Below are positions 1 to 6,666 of a DNA stretch of 10,109 nt, piece by piece (within the stretch, counting starts at the first letter, position 1; the number at the start of each line of letters is the position of its first letter). The DNA comes from Gammaproteobacteria bacterium. GTDB lineage: Bacteria; Pseudomonadota; Gammaproteobacteria; Steroidobacterales; Steroidobacteraceae. The DNA is taken from NCBI GenBank assembly GCA_028293775.1, contig JAQGOD010000071.1, forward strand, positions 1-10,109. Reading direction: 5' to 3'. Made by a program: the position numbers and the translations under genes. The notes below the pieces were generated by a model, which saw only the letters and a program-made list of their open reading frames with translations, had not been told where the DNA came from and did not search any database.

Positions 1-1420
1 CGATTGCCTCTGCTACACCGGCCCCATAAGCCGCATCTGCCTTGGCGCAATTGGCGATATGGCGTGCCACTACGGGCGGTGTGGCGCCTTTGATGGCCCG
101 CGCCGTATTCTCGAACAGCGCCCGCTGCTGCGCCGCCGTCATCAGGCGGAACAGATCGCCGGGCTGCGAGTAGTAGTCATTGTCCGCGCGGTGGTTCCAG
201 CGCTTTGCGGCGCCTTCGATCGCCAAAGGCGGCTCGGCAAAATGCGGCTGTGCGATCCATTCGCCCCGGCTGTTCGGTTCGTACGAGGTGGCGCCGCCGC
301 TGTTGCCGTCGACGCGCATCTGGCCGTCCCGATGATAGCTATGGAACGGACATTTCGGTGCATTCACCGGAATCTGCGAGTAATTGACGCCGAGCCGATA
401 GCGTTGCGTGTCGCCGTAGGAGAATAGACGTCCTTGCAGCATCTTGTCCGGCGAGAAACCGATCCCCGGCACGATATTGGCCGGACTGAAGGCGGCCTGT
501 TCGACATCTGCGAAGAAATTTTCTGGATTGCGATTCAGCTCCATCACGCCGACTTCGATCAGCGGGTAATCCTTGTGCGGCCACACCTTGGTCAGATCAA
601 AAGGGTTCAGTCGATACGTATGGGCATCGCTCTCCGGCATCACCTGGATGTACAGCGTCCAGCGCGGAAAATCGCCGCGCTCTATGCTTTCGTAGAGGTC
701 GCGCTGATTGCTTTCCCGATCCCGTCCGACCGTTGCTTGCGCTTCGGCATCCGTCAGATTCTCGACGCCTTGCTGGGTCTTGAACGTGAACTTCACCCAA
801 AATCGTTCGTTCCGTGCATTGAGAAAACTGTAGGTGTGGCTGCCGAATCCATGCATGTGGCGAAAACTGCGCGGAATCCCGCGATCACTCATCACGATGG
901 TGACCTGGTGCAACGCCTCGGGCAACAATGTCCAATAGTCCCAATTGTTGTCGGCACTGCGCATTCCGGTGCGCGGATCACGCTTGATCGCATGGTTGAG
1001 ATCGGAAAACTTCAGCGGGTCGCGGATGAAAAATACCGGCGTGTTGTTGCCCACCAGGTCCCAGTTGCCTTCTTCTGTGTAGAACTTCATCGCGAACCCG
1101 CGGATGTCGCGCTCTGCGTCCGCCGCGCCGCGCTCGCCGGCCACCGTGGAGAAACGTGTGAACATAGGGGTCTTCTTGCCCAATTCGGCGAAGATCCTTG
1201 CCTTCGTGTAACGCGTGATGTCGTGGGTTACCTTAAAGGTGCCGAACGCGCCGGCACCTTTGGCATGCATGCGCCGTTCGGGAATGACCTCCCGATCGAA
1301 ATGCGCCAGCTTCTCGAGAAACCAGACATCTTGCAACAATGCCGGTCCATGCGGACCCGCAGTCATGACGTTGTTGTCGTCCGCAACCGGAGCGCCGAAT
1401 TCAGTGGTGAGTTTATTCAT
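1..1420 (-). CDS. katA: Monofunctional haem catalase, clade 3 type (3' end cut by window edge)
   Basis: Converts H2O2 to water and oxygen; cytoplasmic, as no signal peptide is seen. The frame is open from the ATG at 1420 to the left edge (473 codons visible). It ends in a stretch typical of the last residues of small-subunit catalases ([16 protein letters not shown]), so only a few residues are probably missing. The distal active-site signature lies at residues 41-57 ([17 protein letters not shown]) with catalytic His52. The distal Asn is N125 in GNNTPVFF. The haem-ligand signature is RLFSYGDTQ with proximal Tyr335. The His-to-Asn spacing (73) and His-to-Tyr spacing (283) match bovine catalase. 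The start ATG overlaps the stop of the upstream HD gene (ATGA, 1420-1417) and has no strong Shine-Dalgarno of its own, which suggests translational coupling. It is the last visible gene of the oxdC-mntH-srpA operon. Function is near certain; the symbol katA is by family. Confidence 0.96.
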   Translation of the reverse strand, partial: MNKLTTEFGAPVADDNNVMTAGPHGPALLQDVWFLEKLAHFDREVIPERRMHAKGAGAFGTFKVTHDITRYTKARIFAELGKKTPMFTRFSTVAGERGAADAERDIRGFAMKFYTEEGNWDLVGNNTPVFFIRDPLKFSDLNHAIKRDPRTGMRSADNNWDYWTLLPEALHQVTIVMSDRGIPRSFRHMHGFGSHTYSFLNARNERFWVKFTFKTQQGVENLTDAEAQATVGRDRESNQRDLYESIERGDFPRWTLYIQVMPESDAHTYRLNPFDLTKVWPHKDYPLIEVGVMELNRNPENFFADVEQAAFSPANIVPGIGFSPDKMLQGRLFSYGDTQRYRLGVNYSQIPVNAPKCPFHSYHRDGQMRVDGNSGGATSYEPNSRGEWIAQPHFAEPPLAIEGAAKRWNHRADNDYYSQPGDLFRLMTAAQQRALFENTARAIKGATPPVVARHIANCAKADAAYGAGVAEAI

Positions 1421-2121
1421 GTGGCGTCCCAAGCGGTATGAGCAGTGAGCACACTTCCCCCGTTCGTCGCCGGCTCCGCCGATTCGCGCCATGCAGACCC
1501 GCGGATCACGGTGCAGAAGTTGCCGCGACGGAACTTCGGATCCTTGTCGGCGAGCACGTCGGCCTTGACGTTGCCGAAGGTCGTGTCCGGTTTACGTTTG
1601 ATGCCATCGTAGAAGGCTTGGATGATATCCTCCTTGAAACGCCGGCTGCGCGGATGCACACCTACTACGGATTCGCGCTCGGCGTCGCTGTATTCGAAAT
1701 ACGAGAGACCAAGCACATCCATTTCGACACCGGCGGTTACCAGGGAAACCACCGGGTGCATGTGCACTGGAATGCCGGGTGTCGTGTGCAGGGCGATCGC
1801 GGTCCAGACCAGATCGATGTCCTGTTGCGCGATTCCGTGGCTATGCAGGAAATCGCGCGCGGCATTCGCGCCATCGACTTCGAAGCGCTGATTGGCGCTG
1901 CTGTGTCGTTCGGTCAAGCCCATGTCGTGAAACATGGCACCCACATAGAGCAATTCCGGGTCGAAGCTCAGGCCGCGGTGCTTGCCAGCCAGCGCGCCGA
2001 AGTAATAAACGCGACTGGAATGATGAAACAGCAGTGCGGATTCGGTGTCTCGAACCAACTCGGTCGCTTCGCGCGCCAGTCGGCTGTCGGGAATGCTGAT
2101 GCCCTCGATGCTTACATTCAC
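1417..2121 (-). CDS. HD-domain metal-dependent hydrolase, cyanamide hydratase-like
   Basis: A protein of 234 residues with the HD superfamily fold. The visible metal-binding pattern is His34 in FHHSSR, the His65-Asp66 doublet in AMFHDMGL, His112 in ALHTTPGI, His120/His122, and a downstream Asp135. This arrangement and the surrounding sequence resemble the cyanamide hydratase-like branch of HD proteins, in which a metal-bound water hydrates cyanamide to urea. The actual substrate here is unknown. I chose the GTG at 2121 as start because GGAGGA lies 6 nt before it, and the family-like sequence begins just after ([13 protein letters not shown]). The frame can be extended to 2199, but the extra 26 residues overlap the end of the cytochrome b561 gene and look like read-back. 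It starts 26 nt after the cytochrome gene, and its stop overlaps the catalase start (ATGA). No signal peptide or membrane segment is seen, so it is probably cytoplasmic. Confidence 0.85.
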   Translation of the reverse strand: MNVSIEGISIPDSRLAREATELVRDTESALLFHHSSRVYYFGALAGKHRGLSFDPELLYVGAMFHDMGLTERHSSANQRFEVDGANAARDFLHSHGIAQQDIDLVWTAIALHTTPGIPVHMHPVVSLVTAGVEMDVLGLSYFEYSDAERESVVGVHPRSRRFKEDIIQAFYDGIKRKPDTTFGNVKADVLADKDPKFRRGNFCTVIRGSAWRESAEPATNGGSVLTAHTAWDAT

Positions 2122-2127
2122 AGGTGT

Positions 2128-2133
2128 TCCTCC
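2128..2133 (-). promoter_or_regulatory. Ribosome binding site of the HD-domain gene
   Basis: GGAGGA on the minus strand, 6 nt upstream of the GTG at 2121. It is a near-perfect Shine-Dalgarno and decides the start over the upstream in-frame codon at 2199. It lies in the 26-nt gap after the cytochrome b561 stop. Confidence 0.8.
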
Positions 2134-2147
2134 GGTATGGGTATAGA

Positions 2148-2726
2148 TCAATTCTCGCCTTCGGGAGCGCGCGGCCGGTGTGACCCTTGCTGCCCCCACG
2201 AAGCCATGCTTTCAAGCACTCCGTCACGCCGTATGAGGCCATGCAGCAGTGCCGCTCCGAGGTGGGCCAGGACCGTGGCGAAAAACAGATAGGCCAGGGT
2301 GGTGTGCAACTGCCGAAGCCAGGCATACAACGCCGCATCCTGCGGCAGTATCGGCGGCAAGTGCACCGGGCCATAGAGCACCACCGGATATGGCGCGGCC
2401 GAGAGCATGCCCCAACCGACCAGGGGCATGATGAACATCAGCAGGTACAACAGGACGTGCGAGCCTTTCGCAGCCAAGCGCATCCAGCGCGGCATCGTAT
2501 CGGGTAGCGGCGGCGGCGGATTCACCAGCCGGTTGATAAAACGGATGATCACCAGAACGAGAATTGCGATCCCGAGTGGCTTGTGGATCGAGAGCAGCAG
2601 GTGATAGCGGGGGGATTCCGACGTGACCATGCCCACGCCGATAAACAGCATCGTCAGAATCATCGCCGCCATGAGCCAGTGGAGCAAGCGCGAGGCGGCG
2701 GCAAAGCGTACTAGAGCTGTGCTCAT
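2148..2726 (-). CDS. Cytochrome b561 family di-haem membrane protein
   Basis: An inner-membrane protein of 192 residues of the prokaryotic cytochrome b561 (CybB/YodB) family, which passes electrons from the quinol pool across the membrane. Four hydrophobic segments are visible at about residues 14-34, 47-67, 90-110 and 140-163. The four expected haem b ligands are His16 (LLHW), His48 (IHKPLG), His141 (LHTTLAY) and His155 (LAHLG), offset by 1-4 from the E. coli CybB ligands. The ATG at 2726 overlaps the stop of the upstream catalase-related peroxidase (ATGA) and has a strong GGAGG 7 nt upstream. Adjacency to a membrane-anchored haem peroxidase suggests it supplies that enzyme with electrons from quinol (inference). 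The C-terminal tail after residue 165 is polar and cytoplasmic-looking. Family assignment is firm; the partner is not proven. Confidence 0.93.
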   Translation of the reverse strand: MSTALVRFAAASRLLHWLMAAMILTMLFIGVGMVTSESPRYHLLLSIHKPLGIAILVLVIIRFINRLVNPPPPLPDTMPRWMRLAAKGSHVLLYLLMFIMPLVGWGMLSAAPYPVVLYGPVHLPPILPQDAALYAWLRQLHTTLAYLFFATVLAHLGAALLHGLIRRDGVLESMASWGQQGSHRPRAPEGEN

Positions 2727-3823
2727 GGCGCGGCCTCCGAACGTACGGCTTGCGCTGTGACTGCACTGGGCGCTTTCCTGTCCTTCTCGCCGGCACGCAA
2801 CGTAAACGAACGCGAATAGGCCGCCGAACGGGCGCTGAGCAGTGGATCGTCAGAAGGCTCGATGCCTGAAGGGAGCACCAGCGGATCGAAGTTGACGTCG
2901 GCGCAGGACCCGCCGTCCTCGCTCGACACGCGATCAATTGTCACTGTCCCGGCATCGAGCTGTTGGCGGTCGAGGGGCCAAGGCAGTGTGGCGTCGTTCG
3001 TGGGATCGCCTGGCTGGCCGAGCGTAACCATCAAGCGCCACTGCAGCGGATGTAGGTGAATTTGCGTGATCAGCTCATCAAACAAATAGTTTTTGTCCGC
3101 ATCTCCGGACTGCGCCTCAGTCTGTGCCGCGAATGGCTCGGTCGGCACCAAGGCCCAGCGTACCGGGAGGCTTCTGCCTGCGGCGTTGACGAAATGGAAC
3201 GCATCGAGGCTGTTGAAAGTGCTATCGGCAAAGCCGGAGGAAACGGCACGCGTCTTGATGATTGCCATGGCGCGTACTGTCTCCGGATGACGTGCTAGAA
3301 ACTCGTGCAGCGCCTTCGGATCGGGCTTGCCAGTAGCCGGATCAGGCTTTGAGGCCAGCAACTGGTCGTAAAAACCCTGCGCTGAGTTCACGGGAAAGAC
3401 CGGGATGTTGTTCATACCGGTCCGCCATTCACCACCGCCGGGGGGCAAAAAGCGCAGCGCCATGCTCCGCACCGTCGTGACCTCATCCGCCTGCATCGGC
3501 GCGCCGCCGGCCAAAGCGAAGCGCCCAATCACGGGCACGTGGCCAGGCTTGAAGATCTCCGCCTTCGACACGGAGGCTGCTGCCCCACCGCTGTCAAACC
3601 AACCGGAAACACACACGCCCTTGGCGTGGTTGCGGCGGAAACCCGGATGAACGCCGCTGTTCTCCTGGAATGCCCCAATGATCCGGGCGGGCGTCAGTCT
3701 GCCAGGCGACAGCCAGCCACCGGTGTATGCGAACGCGCCGGCCACTATCGCCACGATGGCGCCAATCAGCATCAGGCGAACAAGCTTGGCGGCAGGATTG
3801 AGCGGCGTGTCCTTCAGGCCCAC
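2723..3823 (-). CDS. srpA: Catalase-related peroxidase (SrpA-like), membrane-anchored
   Basis: A protein of 366 residues of the catalase-related peroxidase group, shorter than true catalases. One hydrophobic segment at residues 14-33 (LVRLMLIGAIVAIVAGAFAY) acts as a signal anchor, which places the haem domain in the periplasm. Catalase-fold active-site residues are present: distal His66 in RRNHAKG, distal Asn138 in MNNIPVF, and the probable proximal Tyr336 in ARSAAYSRSF. The His-Asn spacing is 72, close to that of catalase. Family members generally act as organic or hydrogen peroxide peroxidases with weak catalase activity; the donor here may be the co-transcribed cytochrome b561. The start is a GTG at 3823, with a GAAGG about 8 nt upstream inside the end of mntH and only 3 nt after the mntH stop. 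The C-terminal 25 residues are low-complexity. The symbol follows family usage and is not species-specific evidence. Confidence 0.92.
   Translation of the reverse strand: MGLKDTPLNPAAKLVRLMLIGAIVAIVAGAFAYTGGWLSPGRLTPARIIGAFQENSGVHPGFRRNHAKGVCVSGWFDSGGAAASVSKAEIFKPGHVPVIGRFALAGGAPMQADEVTTVRSMALRFLPPGGGEWRTGMNNIPVFPVNSAQGFYDQLLASKPDPATGKPDPKALHEFLARHPETVRAMAIIKTRAVSSGFADSTFNSLDAFHFVNAAGRSLPVRWALVPTEPFAAQTEAQSGDADKNYLFDELITQIHLHPLQWRLMVTLGQPGDPTNDATLPWPLDRQQLDAGTVTIDRVSSEDGGSCADVNFDPLVLPSGIEPSDDPLLSARSAAYSRSFTLRAGEKDRKAPSAVTAQAVRSEAAP
2734..2738 (-). promoter_or_regulatory. Ribosome binding site of cytochrome b561 gene
   Basis: GGAGG on the minus strand, 7 nt before the ATG at 2726 and inside the last codons of the peroxidase gene. 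It shows that the overlapping cytochrome gene has its own strong initiation site as well as possible reinitiation. Confidence 0.7.
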
Positions 3824-3826
3824 TTT

Positions 3827-5158
3827 TTACGCCTTCGGCCAATATTGCGCGATCAACACGGTGTTCAGCAGGACGACGAGGACCAGCGCCAGCACCGATG
3901 CAAACACCGTACCTTTGCGCATCGCAAACTTGCCCATCACCGATTTGCGCGACGACAGTATTACCAGTGCGGCCATCGGCAAGGGCAGAACGAAGCTCAG
4001 TACCACCTGGCTTAACACCATGGCTGTCATCGTGTTGCAGCTGAGCGCGACTACAAAGGCGGGTACCATCGTGATCAGGCGGCGTATGCCGACCGGTATG
4101 CGGTATCCGACGAAACCCTGCATGATCACCTGTCCTGCCATCGTGCCGATCACCGAGCTGGAGATTCCGGATGCAATCAACGCGATCAGGAATACGCCGG
4201 CAGAGGCGATGCCGACCGCCGGAATCAGCGTGTGATATGCGACACCGATATCCGAGATACCCTGTGCCGACTTGCCGAACGCGGATGTCGCCATCATCAC
4301 CATCGCGAGATTGACCAGCGCGGCGAAGCCGAGAGCAATCACAACCTCCCGGTTTGAGAACCGCAACAGGCCGCGGCGTTCGAAGTCGTTGCGCGGAAGC
4401 GTCCTAGACTGAGTCAATCCCGAATGGAGGTAGAGCGTGTGCGGCATGATCGTCGCGCCGATAATCCCGACCGCCAGCATCACCGCGGACCGGTCATGCA
4501 ATTCCGGTACGACCGTGTGGAAGAGAGCGGCGTGCCAGTCCGGCGGTGCAACGACGAGTTCCCACAGGTAGCTGATGCCGATTACACCGACGAACGCGGC
4601 AATCACCAGTTCGAGTGGTCGGAAGCCTCGCTTGTCCAGATGCAAAATTGCGAAAGTCACCACGCCGGTGATGCTCAAGCCGCACAGCAACGAGACATGA
4701 AACAACAGCGAAATGCCCAGTGCGCCGCCGATGAACTCAGCGACATCGGTCGCCATCGCGGCGACTTCCGAGGCGATCCACATACCGACCACCACGGGTC
4801 GCGAGAACTGGTCTCTGCACAGTTGCGCAAGATTGCGTCCAGTGACAATACCCAGCTTGGCGGACATTGCCTGGAACAGCATCGCGACGAGGCTCGCGAT
4901 CAAGACGACCCACAGCAATTGGTAGCCATAAGTCGAACCGGCCTGGATGTTTGTCGCGAAGTTGCCGGGATCCATGTAGGCGACCGATGCCATGATTGCA
5001 GGCCCGGCAAACGGCAGGAGTGCCCGCACGCCTTTGCGGCCTCCATTGAGCACCTCGCGCGCGGCGAGTTCTGTCTGCAGCGTGGTGCCGGAAAGCAGCC
5101 CGCCATCCACCTGGAGTGCGCTGGAACCCGGGCGGAAGCGATCTGCAGCGACGGCCAT
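3827..5158 (-). CDS. mntH: Nramp family proton-coupled Mn2+ transporter MntH
   Basis: An inner-membrane importer of Mn2+ (also Fe2+ and other divalent metals) driven by protons; 443 residues with about 11 hydrophobic segments. The Nramp metal-binding motifs are intact: DPGN at residues 63-66 in transmembrane helix 1 (SVAYMDPGNFATN) and MPH at 238-240 in helix 6 (IMPHTLYLHS). Helix 3 carries MATDVAEF (135-142), also conserved in bacterial MntH proteins. The N-terminus before DPGN is about 29 residues longer than in E. coli MntH and looks unstructured. The ATG at 5158 lies 6 nt after the oxdC stop with only a weak ribosome site, so coupling to oxdC translation is likely. Its place directly after a Mn-dependent enzyme suggests a role in supplying that enzyme's metal (inference). 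I saw no mntR-type switch next to it. Confidence 0.96.
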   Translation of the reverse strand: MAVAADRFRPGSSALQVDGGLLSGTTLQTELAAREVLNGGRKGVRALLPFAGPAIMASVAYMDPGNFATNIQAGSTYGYQLLWVVLIASLVAMLFQAMSAKLGIVTGRNLAQLCRDQFSRPVVVGMWIASEVAAMATDVAEFIGGALGISLLFHVSLLCGLSITGVVTFAILHLDKRGFRPLELVIAAFVGVIGISYLWELVVAPPDWHAALFHTVVPELHDRSAVMLAVGIIGATIMPHTLYLHSGLTQSRTLPRNDFERRGLLRFSNREVVIALGFAALVNLAMVMMATSAFGKSAQGISDIGVAYHTLIPAVGIASAGVFLIALIASGISSSVIGTMAGQVIMQGFVGYRIPVGIRRLITMVPAFVVALSCNTMTAMVLSQVVLSFVLPLPMAALVILSSRKSVMGKFAMRKGTVFASVLALVLVVLLNTVLIAQYWPKA

Positions 5159-5164
5159 TGGCGT

Positions 5165-6469
5165 TTAGACCGGCACGATGTCAGGGCGGCTGTTCGGAAA
5201 CTTCGCGAGCGTTTCACGGCTGATATTCAGGGTATCCATCACCATTTTTGGCGGCGTATGGGTCAGCCAGTCAGACAGCGAGACTTCTTCATAGTGATCG
5301 GACTTGAACAGCTCCAAGAACACCAGATCGGTGTTGCCTGTGTTCTGCACATAGTGGCCGAAGCTCTTCTTCACGTAGCCGATGTCGCCCGGGCGGAAGT
5401 CTGCGGTCATCGCCGCGGGACCTGTGTTGAACACGGTCATCCGGGCTTGGCCCTTGATGAAGAACGCCCATTCATCCGCGTTCGGATGCCAGTGCAGCTC
5501 GCGCATGGCGCCCGGCTTGACCGTGACCAGCGCGGCAGCGACAGTCTTTGACACTTTGAAATTGCCGCTGTCAGCGATCTGCACGGATCCGCCCCGGGTC
5601 TGCCGAATCGGCGCCAGCTCACTCAACGAAAATATGAACGGATGGGGCGGCTGGCCTCTGGCTGACAACACCGCGCGCTGATCGGCAGGCAGCGGGCCCG
5701 GGTCCTCACCCTGGAAGATCCACAGATTGTCGAGCGGGATGTTCTTGAATGCTTCTGCCGGTACGCCGAAGTTCAGAGCAAGCACATCCGGCGGTGTGTG
5801 CGCGATCCAATCGGTCAGCAGCAGCGTATTAAATTCGGATGACTTGCCGTTGTCGAAGGCGAGCAGGAACTCGGCACCCGTCCGGCCCAGGCCTTGCAAC
5901 GAGTGCGGCAGGCCCGGCGGAAAGTACCACAGGTCGCCGGTCTTGACGTCAGCGACTTGTGCGCGCCCGAGTTCGTCGAGAATCGTAATGCGGCATTTGC
6001 CGTCCAGCATGATGGCCCACTCGGCTTGTTGGTGCCAATGCAGTTCGCGGATACCGTTCTCACCGAGCCGCATATTGACGCCCGCGAAGTCTTCTGAGAT
6101 CGCGAAGTCGCCTTGCGTGACTTGGCGTGCCCACCCGCCGTTTTGATAACGCTTGTGCGCGATATTGAAAGATGACCAGAACAGCGGCATTCCGTTGATA
6201 TCGGTGGCCGGCGGGTCCAGGAACGAGGGGAGCTGGCTGGCCAGCGCTGGGTTCTGCGGGCCCGGGTCATCCAGGCTAGAGGGGCTCTTTGCGTTGATCC
6301 GCCCTTCGCCCGGCGAGTCCGGGTTGCCGAACGAGCGCATCGGCGGCGCGACGGAGTTGCCGAACGATTGTGCTCCGGCGGCCGCGGCCACACTGAGAGC
6401 GGCCGCCGACGCAGCCGCGCCGACCAGAACTTTGCGTCGTGATAAGTCAGTAGGTGAGTCACTGGTCAT
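5165..6469 (-). CDS. oxdC: Bicupin oxalate decarboxylase, probably Tat-exported
   Basis: A protein of 434 residues with two cupin domains, matching Mn-dependent oxalate decarboxylases (oxalate to formate plus CO2). Cupin 1 metal ligands are His144, His146, Glu150 and His189 (RELHWHQQAEWA...LPHS). Cupin 2 ligands are His326, His328, Glu333 and His372 (RELHWHPNADEW...FGHY). Ligand spacings equal those of Bacillus OxdC. The Arg92/Arg270 equivalents are Arg141 and Arg323. The active-site lid SENST of Bacillus appears as SEFNT (211-215), keeping the catalytic Glu as Glu212, which favours decarboxylase over oxidase. The N-terminus has a twin-arginine signal: SRRKVLV at 10-16, an Ala-rich hydrophobic stretch to about 31, and a possible AGA cleavage site near residue 33. 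Start ATG 6469 has GGAG 8 nt upstream. It is the first gene of the minus-strand operon. A related exported Mn bicupin, MncA of Synechocystis, is an alternative functional model. Confidence 0.92.
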   Translation of the reverse strand: MTSDSPTDLSRRKVLVGAAASAAALSVAAAAGAQSFGNSVAPPMRSFGNPDSPGEGRINAKSPSSLDDPGPQNPALASQLPSFLDPPATDINGMPLFWSSFNIAHKRYQNGGWARQVTQGDFAISEDFAGVNMRLGENGIRELHWHQQAEWAIMLDGKCRITILDELGRAQVADVKTGDLWYFPPGLPHSLQGLGRTGAEFLLAFDNGKSSEFNTLLLTDWIAHTPPDVLALNFGVPAEAFKNIPLDNLWIFQGEDPGPLPADQRAVLSARGQPPHPFIFSLSELAPIRQTRGGSVQIADSGNFKVSKTVAAALVTVKPGAMRELHWHPNADEWAFFIKGQARMTVFNTGPAAMTADFRPGDIGYVKKSFGHYVQNTGNTDLVFLELFKSDHYEEVSLSDWLTHTPPKMVMDTLNISRETLAKFPNSRPDIVPV

Positions 6470-6604
6470 AAATTCTTCTCCAGCCCTCCGATGAAACGGA
6501 TTACGTGATGTGGAGAAAGTGTCGGTGCCGGCTGTGTCTGTTCTATTTCGACCAGGCGTGCTGCCATTACGATTGAAACAGCGCCAACAGAGCCGCGCCG
6601 ATGC

Positions 6605-6633
6605 TTGCGATAAGCCAGAAATCGCTCGATACT
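6605..6633 (+). promoter_or_regulatory. Possible sigma-70 promoter of the alkene reductase gene
   Basis: TTGCGA (6605-6610), a 17-nt spacer and GATACT (6628-6633) each match 4 of 6 consensus bases at ideal spacing. Transcription would start near 6640, which fits translation from 6667 and excludes the longer frame start at 6601. The inverted repeat at 6621-6630 overlaps the -10 box. This is a weak prediction. Confidence 0.3.
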
Positions 6634-6650
6634 GGCGTCGATCCCAGCGT

Positions 6651-6659
6651 GGAGCGAGG
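6651..6659 (+). promoter_or_regulatory. Ribosome binding site of the alkene reductase gene
   Basis: GGAGCGAGG contains GAGG ending 7 nt before the ATG at 6667. It supports that start over the in-frame ATG at 6601, whose 22 extra residues do not look like the enzyme family. Confidence 0.65.
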
Positions 6660-6666
6660 TGCGGTC

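Larger units (their letters stand above)
6470..6666. promoter_or_regulatory. Divergent intergenic region between oxdC operon and alkene reductase gene
   Basis: This 197-nt stretch is the only substantial non-coding gap in the window and must hold the promoters of the six-gene minus-strand operon and of the plus-strand reductase. On the oxdC side I see a ribosome site (GGAG, 6481-6478) but no convincing -35/-10 pair. Two short inverted repeats stand out: ATTACGTGAT at 6500-6509 (one mismatched pair), which would lie in or near the oxdC leader, and ATCGCTCGAT at 6621-6630 on the reductase side. No small gene or stem-loop terminator is evident. The role as a promoter region follows from gene layout; exact sites are not proven. 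Confidence 0.6.

Noticed and set aside
2122..2199. Upstream extension of the HD gene to an in-frame start at 2199
   Set aside because: It would overlap the cytochrome b561 coding end by 52 nt; a strong GGAGGA precedes the GTG at 2121, and the extra residues do not look like the family.
434..2292. Two long plus-strand open frames (434-1441 and 1438-2292), end to end, opposite the catalase and HD genes
   Set aside because: Their translations show no family features, are rich in Arg/His/Ala as expected for antisense frames in GC-rich DNA, and lie opposite genes with clear conserved active sites. They are shadows.
1841..2374. Minus-strand open frame of 177 codons overlapping the ends of cytochrome b561 and the HD gene
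   Set aside because: It reads both genes in a shifted frame and shows no domain. Both real frames are intact, so there is no sign of a frameshift.
4424..5551. A 375-codon plus-strand open frame opposite mntH and oxdC
   Set aside because: It spans the junction of two well-supported minus-strand genes, has no recognisable domain and has shadow-like composition.
6485..6600. A sigma-70 promoter for the oxdC operon on the minus strand
   Set aside because: I looked for -35/-10 pairs; the best candidates (for example a TAGAAC-like -10) had no acceptable -35 at 16-18 nt, so no specific site is called.
6601..6666. Upstream start for the alkene reductase at 6601
   Set aside because: A good ribosome site precedes the ATG at 6667, family homology begins there, and the possible promoter overlaps the extension.
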